Part shown: in pieces, positions 1 to 13,641 of the stretch
Position numbering within the stretch: position 1 is the stretch's first letter
Layout: each line of letters opens with the position of its first letter
From: Metaphire vulgaris
Lineage: Eukaryota; Annelida; Clitellata; Crassiclitellata; Megascolecidae
Direction of reading: 5' to 3'
Length of the DNA: 64,000 bases
NCBI GenBank assembly: GCA_018105865.1
Contig: CM030867.1
Location: 11,907,758 to 11,971,757 of the forward strand
Notes under the pieces: generated by a model
What the model saw: only the letters and a program-made list of their open reading frames with translations
What the model was told of the DNA's origin: nothing
The model's database searches: none
Program-made: the position numbers and the translations under genes

Positions 1-1100
1 TAGCGCCGCCCCTGGTCTGTAGTAGGATCTGCATGAAATACTTTGCCAGGACCCAGTCCAGCCAGAGAAATCTCTATTAAGTCACAGAATTGCGCACTGC
101 CTGTGCAATATCGATTGTTTAAACTTGTTGGTTTCATTAATTGCGAATCTTTAACTAATCGCTAATTCTTGTTGGCCACGCGCATTAGGCCTATCATAGC
201 AAGAAATAATAGCAAAGACTAGAAGAACGCAGTGAGCACAGTGCTGAGGAGGCAGCCGAGCACATAAACGCCCACATTTATGGTAAAACTAGATTCGAAT
301 TTTAAACTTTTCAGTAAATTTGTGCATACTCTGCGCATGACAGCTATTTGGCAATCACCATTTACCCTAATTAGATCGAATGTTAATAATTCAGCAATAA
401 CCTACCCAAGAGAAAAATGGAGAAGTTCAGCTGGACAGAACATAAGACAAACACGAGGAAGAAACAGGTGGAGGAAAAGAAAGAGATGATCAACCCAATA
501 AGAAAAAGACAAAAGACATGGATGGGACATACAGTATAATGAGAGGAGACTCACATATAAGGGAAATAACAGAAGGACAACTCTAGGGGAAAAGACCAAA
601 GGAAGACCACGAGAGATGCTACTTGACTTGGATGATGGAAAAGGACTATAAAGACTTAAAGGAGAAAGCTACGAAGAGGAGAGAATGACGAAATTGGCAG
701 GCTTGGACAGGGCCGCCGGGAATCTCCCGGTGGGCGGTCGACTGAAATGAAAAATAATTTTCTTGTAAAAAGTATTTTACAATCTGGAATCAATGTTTAT
801 CTTTTAAAGTCTATAGCGTCTCTTTGTTCACGATAAGCCGTAGCGCTACAAACATGAACCGACCGACCACTGTCTACCCAATGACTAGCTAATAGTTATC
901 TGCCTGTCGTCTCGATTACCTAAACTTTTTTCGAGTTATTTAACGGGTGGCGGCTGTGCTGCCCTCCACAACTGAGTTTTCCAGCCACGTCGTCCGCTGA
1001 CTGATAATAACAGTATAACCAACATAATCGCTTGCGCCGTCTTTTCATCAGTATAGATTTGCCATTAGGCCCATTATAAATTAGGTGATCATGCTTTAAT

Positions 1101-1256
1101 CAGTGGCGGCTCCAGTATTTGGCAATTGTGGGGCGGGGGCGTTGGGGTGGCCAACCATTTGTTGTTAGGTATGTAGTATTAAGTATAGGGTCCCAACAGG
1201 TGGGCCACTGACTGGACTCAGTGGCATCAGCCCCCCCCCCTATGGAGCCGCCACTG
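1101..1256 (+). mobile_element. hAT-type MITE, CAGTGGCGGCTCCA family
   Basis: A 156-bp element with terminal inverted repeats CAGTGGCGGCTCCA / TGGAGCCGCCACTG, flanked by a perfect 8-bp duplication GCTTTAAT (1093-1100 and 1257-1264). No coding capacity. The 8-bp duplication and CAG-type ends point to hAT mobilisation. Confidence 0.85.
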
Positions 1257-1469
1257 GCTTTAATGCCGATTTTCGGTAGTTTCATTTCGTCCTGAAACGA
1301 GGAGTTCATGCTGCAAACCCGCAGCTCTTCCGCCAGCTGCTAGACAGCTACACAAATTGTATCATTATTGTATCATCAGTCTTTGTAGGCCTTAGCCTTG
1401 TTTTACTTCGCTACATGAATTGTCAAATAAATAAATAAATAAATAAATAAATAAATAGTCATTTATGTC

Positions 1470-1651
1470 CACGGGCGGCGCTGGGTTTTGTTGGCTGGAT
1501 GGGTCTAATGCATTCTACACAACCAGGACCCGGCTCAGACTACTCCTCACCCCTCACCCCCACCCAATCAAAAATTTCTCTGCGTATTTGCACGATTAGC
1601 TTGGGTGCCTCTGCCCGGACCTGCAGACCCAACCCCCTAGCACCGCCCCTG
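1470..1651 (+). mobile_element. hAT-type MITE, second family (CACGGGCGGCGCT...)
   Basis: A 182-bp non-coding element with ends CACGGGCGGCGCTGG / AGCACCGCCCCTG. It is flanked by a perfect 8-bp duplication TTTATGTC (1462-1469 and 1652-1659). The first 14 bp of the window (TAGCGCCGCCCCTG) look like the end of another copy. Confidence 0.8.
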
Positions 1652-2529
1652 TTTATGTCGCTATTAAACGCCGAGGCGACTGCGACTGGAGAGACAAGTA
1701 TCGTGTTACTGTTCATAACATGGTACTGGATTAAGTTATAACTTATAAGTAGTTAGAAACAGAGCTTTTTCTCAGCATGGTTAGTCTTTATGCTGATTTA
1801 TCTTGTTTGGAACCGCAACAAAGATAGTTTGAAAATAATGCCAATAGTGACACAATGCAACGCATTAGAAGGCATACGATCATCTGAATCTATTGTCAAT
1901 GAAACAGTCCCAGTAGCCGAAACCAGAAATAATTTCAATTCTTACAAAATCTGTATAGTTTGATGTGACAATGTTTTCCAGAAGTTAAATTTGCATAGTC
2001 TTCCTTATAAAATTTATTTCTGACTTACAGATTTGTGCTTGCATTATCATCATAACAAGTTGCTTGTGAGAGACCGTTTTCTCAGTTGAAATAGGCCTAC
2101 ATTTTGAACCGATTAGCCCAACAACCGTTTTGGCATAAGACAGTGAAAAGTTGCCGCCTATTCAGGCCTGCAACATTGTAATTGACGTTTTTGCATAGTA
2201 TGGTGGGACAAAATCGCGAAATACGTCTTGACAAAAAAAGGAGGTCATCCTGATATTTTTATATTTTCCCCTCTCAAATACCCTGACAAGCAAAAATGGT
2301 CATAGGAAAGAATGTGGATTTGGCCTCTGGCATCAATTAATCGGCTGCCAACTGATTCTCCCCCGTGTTTTACGCCCAATTCTAATCGTCTGAAATGTTA
2401 ATTTGTAAAACGGAGCAGTAATGTAATGTTAGTATTAAAACTTGTTCCAAACCTAGCAACTAATTTAAAAATGCAAAAAGTAGAAGGTGTTGAAAGTTTT
2501 AAAAATGTTTTAAAAATAATTTATAACCT

Positions 2530-2543
2530 ATCTAATATATATA

Positions 2544-2586
<43 letters not shown>

Positions 2587-2625
2587 ATATATATATATAT
2601 GTGTTTATATATATATAACAAATAA
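2530..2625. repeat. (AT)n/(TG)n microsatellite
   Basis: Alternating AT with short GT runs. The short frame reading through it is not a gene. Confidence 0.9.
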
Positions 2626-3587
2626 CACGGCATATTTATATGAATGTAAATGTAACATTTAAAAAACAAGTTAAATAGGCCTACCATGACAAAATCTCCC
2701 GGGCCGTTTTGCCAGGTCAGTCCGACCCTGAGTGTTGATCAGCTTCGGACCGACCCCCCACTAAACCCCTCTTGCAGCAGCAGCAGTAGTGGTGGGAAAC
2801 GTCTTTAGCGCCGACTATGGGGAGTATGGGAATATGTGAGTTTTTTCCAACCGGGATGTGTTGGCATTTAACCAAAATCTCTCAACCCTAAAACACTACT
2901 TGTAATTAACCAATTACTTGATCGTGATAATTGTGTTTTGCATTCCCTGGGAATTTTTGTGGGCGCCAGTGGAGTATAGGCGATAACTTCTCCACAGCCT
3001 TCTTTCTTTTGCTATCAATAGTAGGCCTATTCCATGAAATTTCAATTTTTTTATTAATTTGTTGAATTTTTTAAAGACATTGATTATATGTAAAAAAAAA
3101 ATGAAATTGTTGCTCCTTGTCAACAACTGTCAAACTTTTCGTATTTTCAACCCATTTACACTGATATCTATATAAGCGTAATCTATAATTATAAGCAACC
3201 ATACAGGCGTAAAATTAGTACGGATTTCGTTTTGACGTATAGCCTTGTTCTGTCAGTTTCTGTTCTGTGGAAAGTTTTGTTCAGAAAGACTATGAGAATA
3301 TAAATGCAAATAAAGGGCAAATAAGCAATAGAACTTAGAACTTTACTACTTATTACTCAGTAGGCCTACGACTAGGCCTTTTAGTGGATTTCAGGTTACG
3401 AAATGCTATAAATATTTATATTTAAATAGTTATATTTCTAATATAAATAGTTATAATAATTGTTAAGATTATTATTGATGTAAAATAATAATAACGTTTT
3501 AATAATTATGATAACTTATATAAAATAATACTAATGTTTTATCAGTTTAGGCTATACTTTAAGCTATATATATAAGGAGAGATATAT

Positions 3588-4155
3588 AAGGATGGTCGAT
3601 GATGATGAGGATGGTGATGGTAGTGATGATGATGGCGGTGAGATGATGATGATGATGGCGGTGATGATGATGTGGTGGTGATCTACCATAGCGTAGATCT
3701 TATAATTAATTGTATTTAAATTAATTAATTTGAAAATTAGGCAAGCACCGAAGGCCATCGCCCCGAGGGGCAATGACCAGCACTTGCCTACGCAGCATTT
3801 TATCGCTGCTACCAATTTATCGGGCCCCCCGAACGGCTTGGTGGACCGACCGACGCTCGGAATCGATCTCGGTACCGAGATGAAACCGTGTTTGGTCGCA
3901 GCAGTCGAAACCATCTGCGCCATCCAGGCCGGCGTCTAGACAAAACAAATCCCAATATTAATACCCACCCACTGAACAGTCACGCCACCTGGCGACTGCA
4001 ACAACGGTCGCCAGGTGGAGTGACCTGCACGCAGGTAAAGGTGATGTTATAATAATAAAGGTGTGTAACGGCGGAGGGTTGAGGGCTGAACGGCGCAGAG
4101 GGTATTCAGGGTATTGAAGCTGTTCGCTGTACGCTGTGTTCGATTTGGCCGACGA
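3588..4155 (+). repeat. Left arm of a large inverted repeat
   Basis: This 568-bp arm matches the reverse complement of 7453-7987 almost throughout. Differences include an extra segment of about 20 bp near 4065 and a different count of GAT units near 3600. It contains GGCAAGCACCGAAGGCCATC and a hairpin at 3979-4024. Open frames exist on both strands of the arm, but I recognise no protein family in them. No target duplication is visible at the outer ends. Confidence 0.85.
3979..4024. repeat. Hairpin inside the left arm
   Basis: GTCAC-G-CCACCTGGCGAC pairs with GTCGCCAGGTGG-A-GTGAC around a 10-nt loop: a perfect 12-bp inner stem extended by 5 bp across one mismatch. The palindrome CCTGCACGCAGG follows directly. 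The same structure sits at 7558-7603 in the right arm. Confidence 0.85.
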
Positions 4156-4702
4156 GTGATAAATATAGAAATTCTATATTGGCGTTTCAAAAAGTGTGCA
4201 GGTAGAACAGAACAGGTAGAACAGTTGCACAAAGTCACACAGAGTGAAGAACTGAAGAGTATAGACATCGAAAGTTCTAAAACTGACCGAATGGTTAAAC
4301 TTAAACGAATATAAACTTAAATTTGCAGTGGTAATCGAGGAATTAAATTTCTATATTTCTCAAAGCCGTATAAAATCTAATGTTGAATAACAGATTATGT
4401 TGCTACATATGTAGCCTATGAATTAGAGTTAAATGAGATGTTAAATATGAATCCACGGGGTTTAACACGGAGTTATGGGGTAATTATGGTAATATTGGAG
4501 TATAAATTTGGAGGTGAGGGGTGAGGGGTGTAAATTGGGGGAGTACAAATTGAAGGGACTTACAGTATGATAAAAATTGTGCGGAGATATGACCGTTATG
4601 ACTGGTTGGTTATGTTAAAGGTTAGTTAATATTATCTTAAATTATATTTCTAAATTTGCTTTGTCAAGGTTATTATCTTTATATATATATATATATAATA
4701 AA

Positions 4703-4735
<33 letters not shown>

Positions 4736-4984
4736 GGTATATGTATAATTATAATTATGTGTTTATATAATGTATATACTCATACATACATATATATATA
4801 TGTGATTTAAGTGCTTTGTTTGTGTGTAAATTTCAGCGACGACGACAACAGCCACAATCCTGCAATCTGTGTCCAGGTATCCATTTTCTTCATCACCAGG
4901 ATTGGCGATTGGCTTCACTGCTTAAGTGTTCCTTTCCATGGAACGGATTTGGCAGGTGAGATTGTTTGCCTTGAATAATTGTAT

Positions 4985-5104
4985 AATTGAGGCTCCATCT
5001 TAGGAACATCAAACCCCCCCATGATTAAAAAAACCACCAGTTGCCACAACAAACCCCCTTCCCCATGATTAGAACCCCCCCACTTGCACCTGGAGCCGCC
5101 ACTG
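4985..5104 (-). mobile_element. Truncated CAGTGGCGGCTCCA-family MITE
   Basis: It ends in CCTGGAGCCGCCACTG and shares the internal CCCCATGATTAGAA motif with other copies. The opposite end is degraded. Confidence 0.6.
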
Positions 5105-5329
5105 GAACATATGAACAAACATCTAAAGCTTTCTTTCTTCTTTCTTTCTTTCTTTGACCCATGGACATAGGACATGGCGCTCAGAGAAATTTAATTTTGG
5201 CTCGTGGTTAATATTTAGGTCGCTATGTACTTCATGAGTGATTTTATTTTGGTTTACTTTCAGGAACACGAACGACGTGGAAACGACGTGGAACATTGAT
5301 TGGACAGAATAAGAAGAACATTATATAGA

Positions 5330-6011
5330 ATATAATTATATAGAATATATATAATTTAACCTTATCTAAAAACCTTATATAGAATCAAACCTTATATAGA
5401 ATCAATACCTGGAATATGGAATCTACTATATATAGGAATATATATATATATATATATGATAATATATATCTAGTATAAGAATGTATATTCAAAAAATATA
5501 TAACATAATATATATATTATATATATAAGTGTTTATATATATAGGATTATACAATCTAGAATATAGAATATTACATATATATAGGATCTCTAATATATAT
5601 ATAGGATCATATAAGATTAGGATATAGAATATATATTATAATATATAGGATATAAATATATCTTTCTATATAATCTATAGATATATATATGATATAATGA
5701 ATCTATATATATAGGATCTATATATATATTCTATATATATAGGATATAATGGATCTATATAGTATATATTCTCTCTATATAGGATCTCATATATATATAT
5801 ATAATGGATCTCTATAATATAGTATCTTAGATAATATAGTCTATATATATAGCAATGATAGGATCTATAATATATATATATATCTATAGTTTCTTATAGT
5901 TTCTTGGATCTGTATAGGTTCTTGAATCTATATATATAGGATGTATAATATATAGATAGTTCTATTACATATAGGTTCTAGTAGGGTCTATATATGATTA
6001 TACCTATAAAA

Positions 6012-6107
<96 letters not shown>

Positions 6108-6120
6108 CGTATATATCCTA
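5330..6120. repeat. AT-rich tract with GGATC/TAGGATC punctuation
   Basis: About 0.8 kb built from ATATAT with recurring TATAGGATCTATA and TAGGATATA units, ending in a long pure (AT)n at 6013-6104. It lies in the spacer of the large inverted repeat. Confidence 0.8.
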
Positions 6121-6914
6121 AATAGCAATATATAACACATTAGTTTCTCTTGTTTAATGATACAGTACCATTTTTTCATACCCTCATCCGATCACCGCAT
6201 GTCAAGAAATTTAATAATAAAGGTTTAATAATAAAGGAATACAAGAAATTTAATAATAAAGGAATAATCTATGGAATCTAGGTGGTAGGTGTTGGTGGAG
6301 CTGTCACTGAAGTCTGCAAAGTCTGAAGTCTCTATTGAATAAAAACAAAATAAGAATAAGATGCACAAATGATGCAAATGCAATGAAATAACTCACCATT
6401 TATAAGGGGCGTACGCGTGTACAGGGGTTGATATGGTTTATACAAGACCCACAAATTACCATCCCAAAACAGTATATCAAATAATAATGATGAATAACAT
6501 CATGAAATGATTTATCAGGGTTGTTAGAGATTTAAGCAGTTAAGGGGGCTGCTGGTGGCTGAATTTTACAGGCCAATTTTTCCAAATTATGGAACCGTTT
6601 TTCCTTCTTTTTAACTTCTCAGGCCCAGGACCTTAATTCGGCCCTGCGGATAGGCTATCCATTAGACCAATGACATCTCTGACCAATGACATCTCTGAGT
6701 TATTACAAAGACTGTCTTTAAGTTCTTGGATATTACAGTATTTAATTAAGCTATATCAGTTTAAACTTCACACATATATAATATATATACAATGCAGTAC
6801 ATAATGCAGTACATTGGAGACTGAAAAGAAAATGTTATCGGGTTAGGGTTACCCTACAGTATTACCCTACATTTTATGGAAGCTAATGATCACATCGCAA
6901 CTATGAATAAAAAT

Positions 6915-7081
6915 CAGTGGCCCCAACCGGGGGACTTAACTCCCCTATTGACTTAACTGCCTGGCCCCGCAGTTGGGACCCTTTACTTAATTCACATACA
7001 TTAAACAACAAATGGTTGTCCCCCATGATTAGAAGTTGTACCAACGCCCCCACACTTGTTAAAATCCTAGAGCCGACACTG
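6915..7081 (-). mobile_element. hAT-type MITE, CAGTGGC family
   Basis: Runs from CAGTGGCCCC to TAGAGCCGACACTG with flanking 8-mers ATAAAAAT / CTAAAAAT (7 of 8 match). The interior shares AACAAATGGTTG and CCATGATTAGAAG with the other copies. Confidence 0.75.
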
Positions 7082-7452
7082 CTAAAAATCGGACTTAAGT
7101 TTCGTTATTCGTCATTAGGTTTTGATAAGGCTTACCGGCTTTGATTGGGAATCAGTCTTTTGGAATTATTCTTTCGACTTCGAGACCGTGACCGCCAACA
7201 GAATTGAATTCAACGACAGACAGGTTTTCGCATGTTTCCACCTGCGAAACGTTGAAACGTTCAACTGCGCGTGTGATATCCAAAGAGAAGTCGTCTTTCT
7301 ACGTCCAACAACAAAGATTCAAAGATTCAGAACTAAAACCAGATTCAATGCTAAAGCCAGATTCACCCATAGTCACTGAGCTGTATATACAGTCGACCTC
7401 TTCAGTTAAACTGACTTTGTACACTCACATACTTCTCACACGCTCGACTGAG

Positions 7453-7987
7453 TCGTCGGCCAAATCGACCACAGCGTACAGCGAACAGCTTCAATACCCT
7501 GAATACCCTCTGCGCTGTTCACACCTTTATTATAATATCACCTTTACCTGCGTGCAGGTCACTCCACCTGGCGACCGTTGTTGCAGTCGCCAGGTGGCGT
7601 GACTGTTCAGTGGGTGGGTATTAATATTGGGATTTGTTTTGTCTAGACGCCGGCCTGGATGGCGCAGATGGTTTCGACTGCTGCGACCAAACACGGTTTC
7701 ATCTCGGTACCGAGATCGATCCGAGCGTCGGTCGGTCCACCAAGCCGTTCGGGGGGCCCGATAAATTGGTAGCAGCGATAAAATGCTGCGTAGGCAAGTG
7801 CTGGTCATTGCCCCTCGGGGCGATGGCCTTCGGTGCTTGCCTAATTTTCAAATTAATTAATTTAAATACAATTAATTATAAGATCTACGCTATGGTAGAT
7901 CACCACCACATCATCATCACCGCCATCATCATCATCATCTCACCGCCATCAACATCACTACCATCACCATCCTCATCGACCATCCTT
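7453..7987 (-). repeat. Right arm of the large inverted repeat
   Basis: The inverted partner of 3588-4155, about 535 bp long, with a spacer of about 3.3 kb between the arms. Transcription across both arms would give a long double-stranded RNA hairpin. Confidence 0.85.
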
Positions 7988-8493
7988 CTAGAAGTTAAAT
8001 GCTATGAATATTGGTTACTGTATAAACAGAAAAACAGATTAATATTCTTTTAACAGAATAATATATATATATTTTATAATCTTATAATAAATAATTTTTC
8101 TACATAAATTATTTGAGGCTCTTAGGCTGTTTCATCATACCACCATCTCGCCGTTAAAAATACGTTAAAAATAATATATAATATAAAATATATAGATAAT
8201 AATATATATATTAGGCCCGTACGAAGAGGGGTTATAGAGGGGTGCTGCACCCCCTAGAAAAAAGCAGGTAGGAATCTGTACCCCATCCCCTGGAGAAAAT
8301 GGAGTAAATTACGTGCTTAGGGACCTTTCTTTGCTTGTCAGAGGTATTAATTCTGTGCGTCAAGACTTTTTTCTTTCTTTTTTCTCGCCAGGTTGTTTTT
8401 AACATGCGAAAATTGTTTCTTAAGAAAACTGCACCCTCTCCTGAAAATTCGTTAACAGGTGCCTGATATATATTGAAACAATTTGTTTCTAGC

Positions 8494-8719
<226 letters not shown>

Positions 8720-9039
8720 GCCTATACAACGAATGCATTTCATACGTATCATTTTATCATATCAGAGAATTGTGGATTTTACAGCATTAGCTGTTATAGG
8801 AAAGCGGGTCTTCGGTGCCAGACAACAGTCACACAGTGCCTATACGCTATCATTCTAAAAGCTTTCAAATCGAAGCAGTGGATACATAACGACAAAAGAA
8901 AACATGTGTTGTTTGTTCAAAAGTATGTTTCTTAACTACCGCTTATTATAGCTCAGTGGCTATCTCATCTCTCATCTCTCTGTTGACTGCATGCATGCAG
9001 CTATCACTTAACAAAAACTTATTATTTATAAAATGTACA

Positions 9040-9196
9040 AATTGAGGCACCAGGGGCAACTGTCCCCAAACCTGCCCCCAGACCATCTACCAGATTCGTG
9101 CAAATCCCGTGTGGAGGGTGTGTGTGGGGTTGACACGCCAACCCCTTTTTACCCCCCCCCTCTACACAAATCTAAAATTCCTGGAAACGCCACTGT
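9040..9196 (+). mobile_element. Degraded MITE, GCGTCGCCACGGG family
   Basis: Shares CAGACCA-CTACCAGATTC, TGCAAATC and the end AATTCCTGGAAACGCCACTG with copies at 11863 and 46429. The left end is degraded. Confidence 0.6.
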
Positions 9197-11540
9197 TAGT
9201 TGTTAACATGAAAATAAGAGGTATAAGGGTTTTCATCTAAAAAAACCTTGCGAAGCAAATGAGGTCGATGAATAAATTTGGATCCCCCTTCTGGTGGATG
9301 CCGGGGCCACCGCCCCACTGCCCCCCACGCCACTGATTGGAAGTGTCACATTACAAAGCTACAATATAAGTTATGCAAATATCCGTCATAAACCGTCATA
9401 AACCGTCATATCGAAGCTATACTGACCTTGTTATCTGCCTTCGACTTCCATCTTCCGACACTCAGCTGTTTTCGGAAATGAAGTTGAGAATGGTTTCATT
9501 CGCCCGTTCTGGAACTTTAGCTGCAAAGATACAGACAATCAGCAAAATATAAACCTAATAGGCCTAATAATAATAATTAATATTATTAATAGGCTATAAT
9601 TATTTTAATAATAGTAATAATATTAATAGCCTAATAGTAATAGCCTAATAGTCATAATAATAGTAATCTTAATAATCATCATCATCTTCATCATCATCAT
9701 CAAATGTTGGTCAACAGACCCGCCGAGATAAATTCCGGGACCCAGCTGTGCAGAAGGAAAGCGATGAGCCCCTAACAAGTGTGAAAACCAGATGATGAAC
9801 TTTTCTGGTTCTGTTCGTCTTTTCCAGGATGCTAATAAGTCACCGGTCCTGCCCCTCCTGTCCCCTGTCCATTTCTCCCCTGCCCCTCTCGGCGGCCCTG
9901 CACACGGGCCCCTTAGGGCTCCATGGGCCTCGGAGGGCCGGAACAATTTGTCCGTTCCGCCCCCTCTCCTCAGACTTGGTGGTCAAACTTGTTATTAGAT
10001 AAATAACGTTGGCGCCTAAATAGATCACTGAATTGTATAATAATTGTATAATAAGCAAATTTTAGACACAGCGGAGAGCGCAGATAATATTTTGCTTTGG
10101 AAATAATGAAACCCTGGGACCATTTTGTAAGCAGTGTTTTGGACCTATATCCAGACCCTTGATCGTAAACTGACTTGGCTCAGTGGCTGGAAGGGACGAG
10201 ACACAGTTCGATGCAAAAATTGGCGTCACTTAGTTGTAGGCCTACCACAATCATAGGTGGCGAATTAACCATCCAGTGGCGTATTTACCATTGGGCCATT
10301 TGGGCCATGGCCCCCCTTTGGTCTTGATGTCAATTAACCATCGAAAGTGTCTGCCTTACAAAAATCCAAATACAGCTATTTAAAATCCACCTGCTATTTA
10401 GGCCTGATGCCTGTACAGTGTAGCCTACAGCGGCACACGCAATTCATGATTTATTAATTAGGCCTAACTATAGCCCGTTATATTTAAATATGACATTATT
10501 ATTATCACCACTGCTACGATTCGGATTGAATCATGGGCGTATTTAGAAAAGCTTAAAGAGGTAAGCTGAAATATAATAAACCAGTACGAGAATTCCACTT
10601 TAAAAATATTTAATTTAATAATTTCAGATATATATATAGGACCCTCCTTACAATTATATGCTATGCTGCAGTATCATACGATTAAGTTTATTAAAATGCT
10701 GCAGTTTCGCTTAATTAACTCAATTTTTTGATCCATAATTGTTTAACAGACGAAAGCTGATTGCAATTTGAAACGACGCAGTAACGAAACATTTATTAAT
10801 TATGGAGCGCATCGTAGGCGGATTTAGAGTTTATTATTTGGGTGGGCTATAGCATGGGGGTCTGGGGTGCCATCCAGCACGCGACAGACCTGGTGTGATG
10901 GAAAAGCAATTTTTGGTGGGATTAGGGCCTACCATAGTCTTTAAGCCTACCATAGTCTTTACTAAAATCCGCCTATATGAAGCCCATACTTCTTAAAGTT
11001 TCCTTCACTTTCCTACATTTTTTACTAATTGCACAAATTAAGCTATGAAGCAAATAGCCCCTAAAACCCTAACACAAATTTTGAAATATTTTGCGGTGCA
11101 AAGACCAAAGGGGTACGCAATGGATCAGGAGCATACCCCCTAAATACACCACTTGGTTTCATGTTAGTTTCCTGCCATCTAACAAAATTACTGTTATAAT
11201 GCTATTGCATAATAATGTTAGAATAAAAATAAAAATCCATGGCATTTGTGTGCAGTTTATCTCTATTGTCTGTTAACAGATAAAGTTTTTCGATTGCACG
11301 ATTAAATTTTTGAACCCTCTGGGTTCCATCGTGACGACACTGATGTCAAAGACTCCCATAGGCGCTAATTTGGACGAATAAGTGGAGAACTAACCACTAT
11401 ACTGTACCTTTCCCTTTCACCCATTTCCGCCTCCCTTCCTTCCTCCCTTCCGTTTCAACGAAATTCCGGGTAGGGTTGCCAAATCTTCCGTATTTTACAG
11501 GAGCTCCCGTATTTCAGCACCAGTCTCCCGCCTAAATAAG

Positions 11541-12118
11541 GGGCTGTCCATTAATTACGTCAACAATTTAGAGGAGGAGTTTGAAAAAGTGTGACGGTTG
11601 TTTACAGAGGGAGGGGTCAAGAGAAGTTGACGTCAACAATTTCACTTTTTACAAATAATCAAAAAATTGGAAATTTAATGGAATACTACTTATTAAAATG
11701 GAAAAAAAGCATGACAAAAAGGTCATCCTTTTGACACTCGAGGAGCAAAAAAGGGAAAAATGGTAATCACCGCAAAAAGTAATAACCTTGTTATTGGGAC
11801 CTACCATTGATCTTGGAGGGGTGAAAAGTTTTTGAAGTTATTTAGGAGGTTAGTGACAGTTTCACTAGCGTCGCCACGGGGGCAAGTGCCTCCCAACCTG
11901 CCCCAGACCACCTACCAGATTCGCACAAATCCGGTGAGAAAGTTTTCTGTGAAGGGGACCCAGCGGGCAACGGTGGGTAAGGAATCTGACACGCTAGCCC
12001 CTTTTGCCCGCCCCCCCAACAAAAATTCCTGGCAACGCCACTGGAAAGTTGACAGTTGTTGACAGAAGGAAGGGATCAACAACTGCCCAAAATTTGTTGA
12101 CATAATTAATGGACAGCC
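11541..12118 (+). mobile_element. TIR element GGGCTGTCCATTAATTA, interrupted by another MITE
   Basis: Ends are GGGCTGTCCATTAATTACG and ATAATTAATGGACAGCC (inverted). A second copy is at 58096-58506, and a fragment of the right part is near 3020-3150. It is non-coding and interrupted at 11863-12043 by a hAT-type MITE. Confidence 0.75.
11863..12043 (+). mobile_element. hAT-type MITE nested in the TIR element
   Basis: Ends CACTAGCGTCGCCACGGG / TCCTGGCAACGCCACTG are imperfect inverted repeats. The 8-bp flanks GACAGTTT / GAAAGTTG agree at 6 of 8 positions. Confidence 0.7.
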
Positions 12119-12724
12119 TCTGATACAATTATTATTATAACTTGCTTGTAATATGGATTCACTGCATGATGCAGATGATGCAGTGCATTGAACAGTGTTG
12201 CTTATTGTTTTCTCCTAGTCCATACTCTACAGTAACAGTACTCTATAGTGCAGTACGTTTATGCATCTAGCCATAATAGCCTAATTCACAATGAACTGGG
12301 CGGTGGAGTGGGTGCATTGATCGCCGAAACAATCTCCCGTATTTCGACTTTGGATATCTGGCAACCTACACGGCCTACAGTAGTTGCGGGTTTAACCACC
12401 GGAAATTTCTTTACACTCAAATGCTCGTCACTCTTACAGTCTTACTCTTTTACTGCTGTGAGAACCAACATTCGGCGATCACACAGACCGGGTTTCGTCT
12501 CTTAAGCTGTTTGAATAAACACCAAATATTATGATTTTCGCTTTAAATCGACTTTCGTCTGGTGCATGGATGGCCCGAATTTCTTGTAAATCTAGCATAA
12601 ATCTGTCCGTTAGGTAGGCTAAGCCTGCTCTGTACAAGGGCAGGGAGAATAGTTTGCATGCTAGTGAAGAGTAATAAAGGAATAAATAGTCACAACGTGA
12701 AGTAATGAAAAATTGTATATTATA

Positions 12725-12727
<3 letters not shown>

Positions 12728-12786
<59 letters not shown>
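12728..12786. repeat. (AT)n microsatellite
   Basis: A pure TA run of about 58 bp. Confidence 0.95.
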
Positions 12787-12789
<3 letters not shown>

Positions 12790-13118
12790 TCAATGCAATG
12801 GTGTGACGAAGCGAGAAATAATAAGCACACTTGGCAAAACAATATGAATCCATATAACTAAGTGTCTGAATCTCCATCAATGTTCACTTAATTATTCATT
12901 CACAATGCACGTGAATCTAATGGATGACAATGAGGTAAATGATAATTAATTCTAAAGAAATGCGCTACAGAATTTTTAACATTATTTGATTGACAGACGG
13001 GCGCACCGAGCAGCGCACCTGCTCCGTCGCCATCCAACTGATCAACTGCATCGCCCGAAAATTTAAGCCCAAAAAACACCCATAAAACCTAGAGATCATT
13101 CATAGATTAACCGGATAT

Positions 13119-13367
13119 TCATAGCTCTTGAGGCCGAGGGGTGCTATTTAAAAATTTCGCTGAATTTATTCGCTTAAAATATGGAAAATTCTGTTTCAGC
13201 AAGTGAATAAAAAATTCGCCCATTGCGAGTAAATGCTTAGCTTGGAATGCGATCGCTTCCATATCAAATATCTTAGCATAGCTTTCGCTTACAGCCTGGG
13301 TGCCAATCATGTTTACTGTCTTAAAGAGACCCACTTGCCATCGGACAAACTGGCCAGTCCAGTCCAC
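13119..13367 (-). other. Unrecognised 82-codon open frame
   Basis: An open frame without low-complexity sequence, ending in FPYFKRINSAKFLNS and followed by a stop. I recognise no family, it has no neighbour context, and no splice structure is evident. It may be a transposon remnant or chance. Confidence 0.15.
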
Positions 13368-13641
13368 CCCTGGTCGACAGCATTAAACTCTGCCCATATG
13401 CAACATGGTTCATTAAGCCACAAGTAACCCAACAATTACTCATAATCAGACTGTGACCAAATACATGAAAAACGCCCAAAATGTTGCTTCTTGTCAAAAT
13501 GAGATGGGCTCGAAAGCTCCAAAGTAGGGATCGTATCTAGCCGTGGGGCCGGTGCCCCCTATTCAATGCCTGTCCTTGCTGGGATCCAATACTTACTACT
13601 ACTGCCAGTCTACTGGCTATCAACAAATGGTTAGCCCCATG

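Noticed and set aside
3564..3939. Open frames inside the inverted-repeat arms (also 7634-8053)
   Set aside because: Similar frames appear only because the arms are copies. No family is recognised and the frames end in GAT-repeat sequence.
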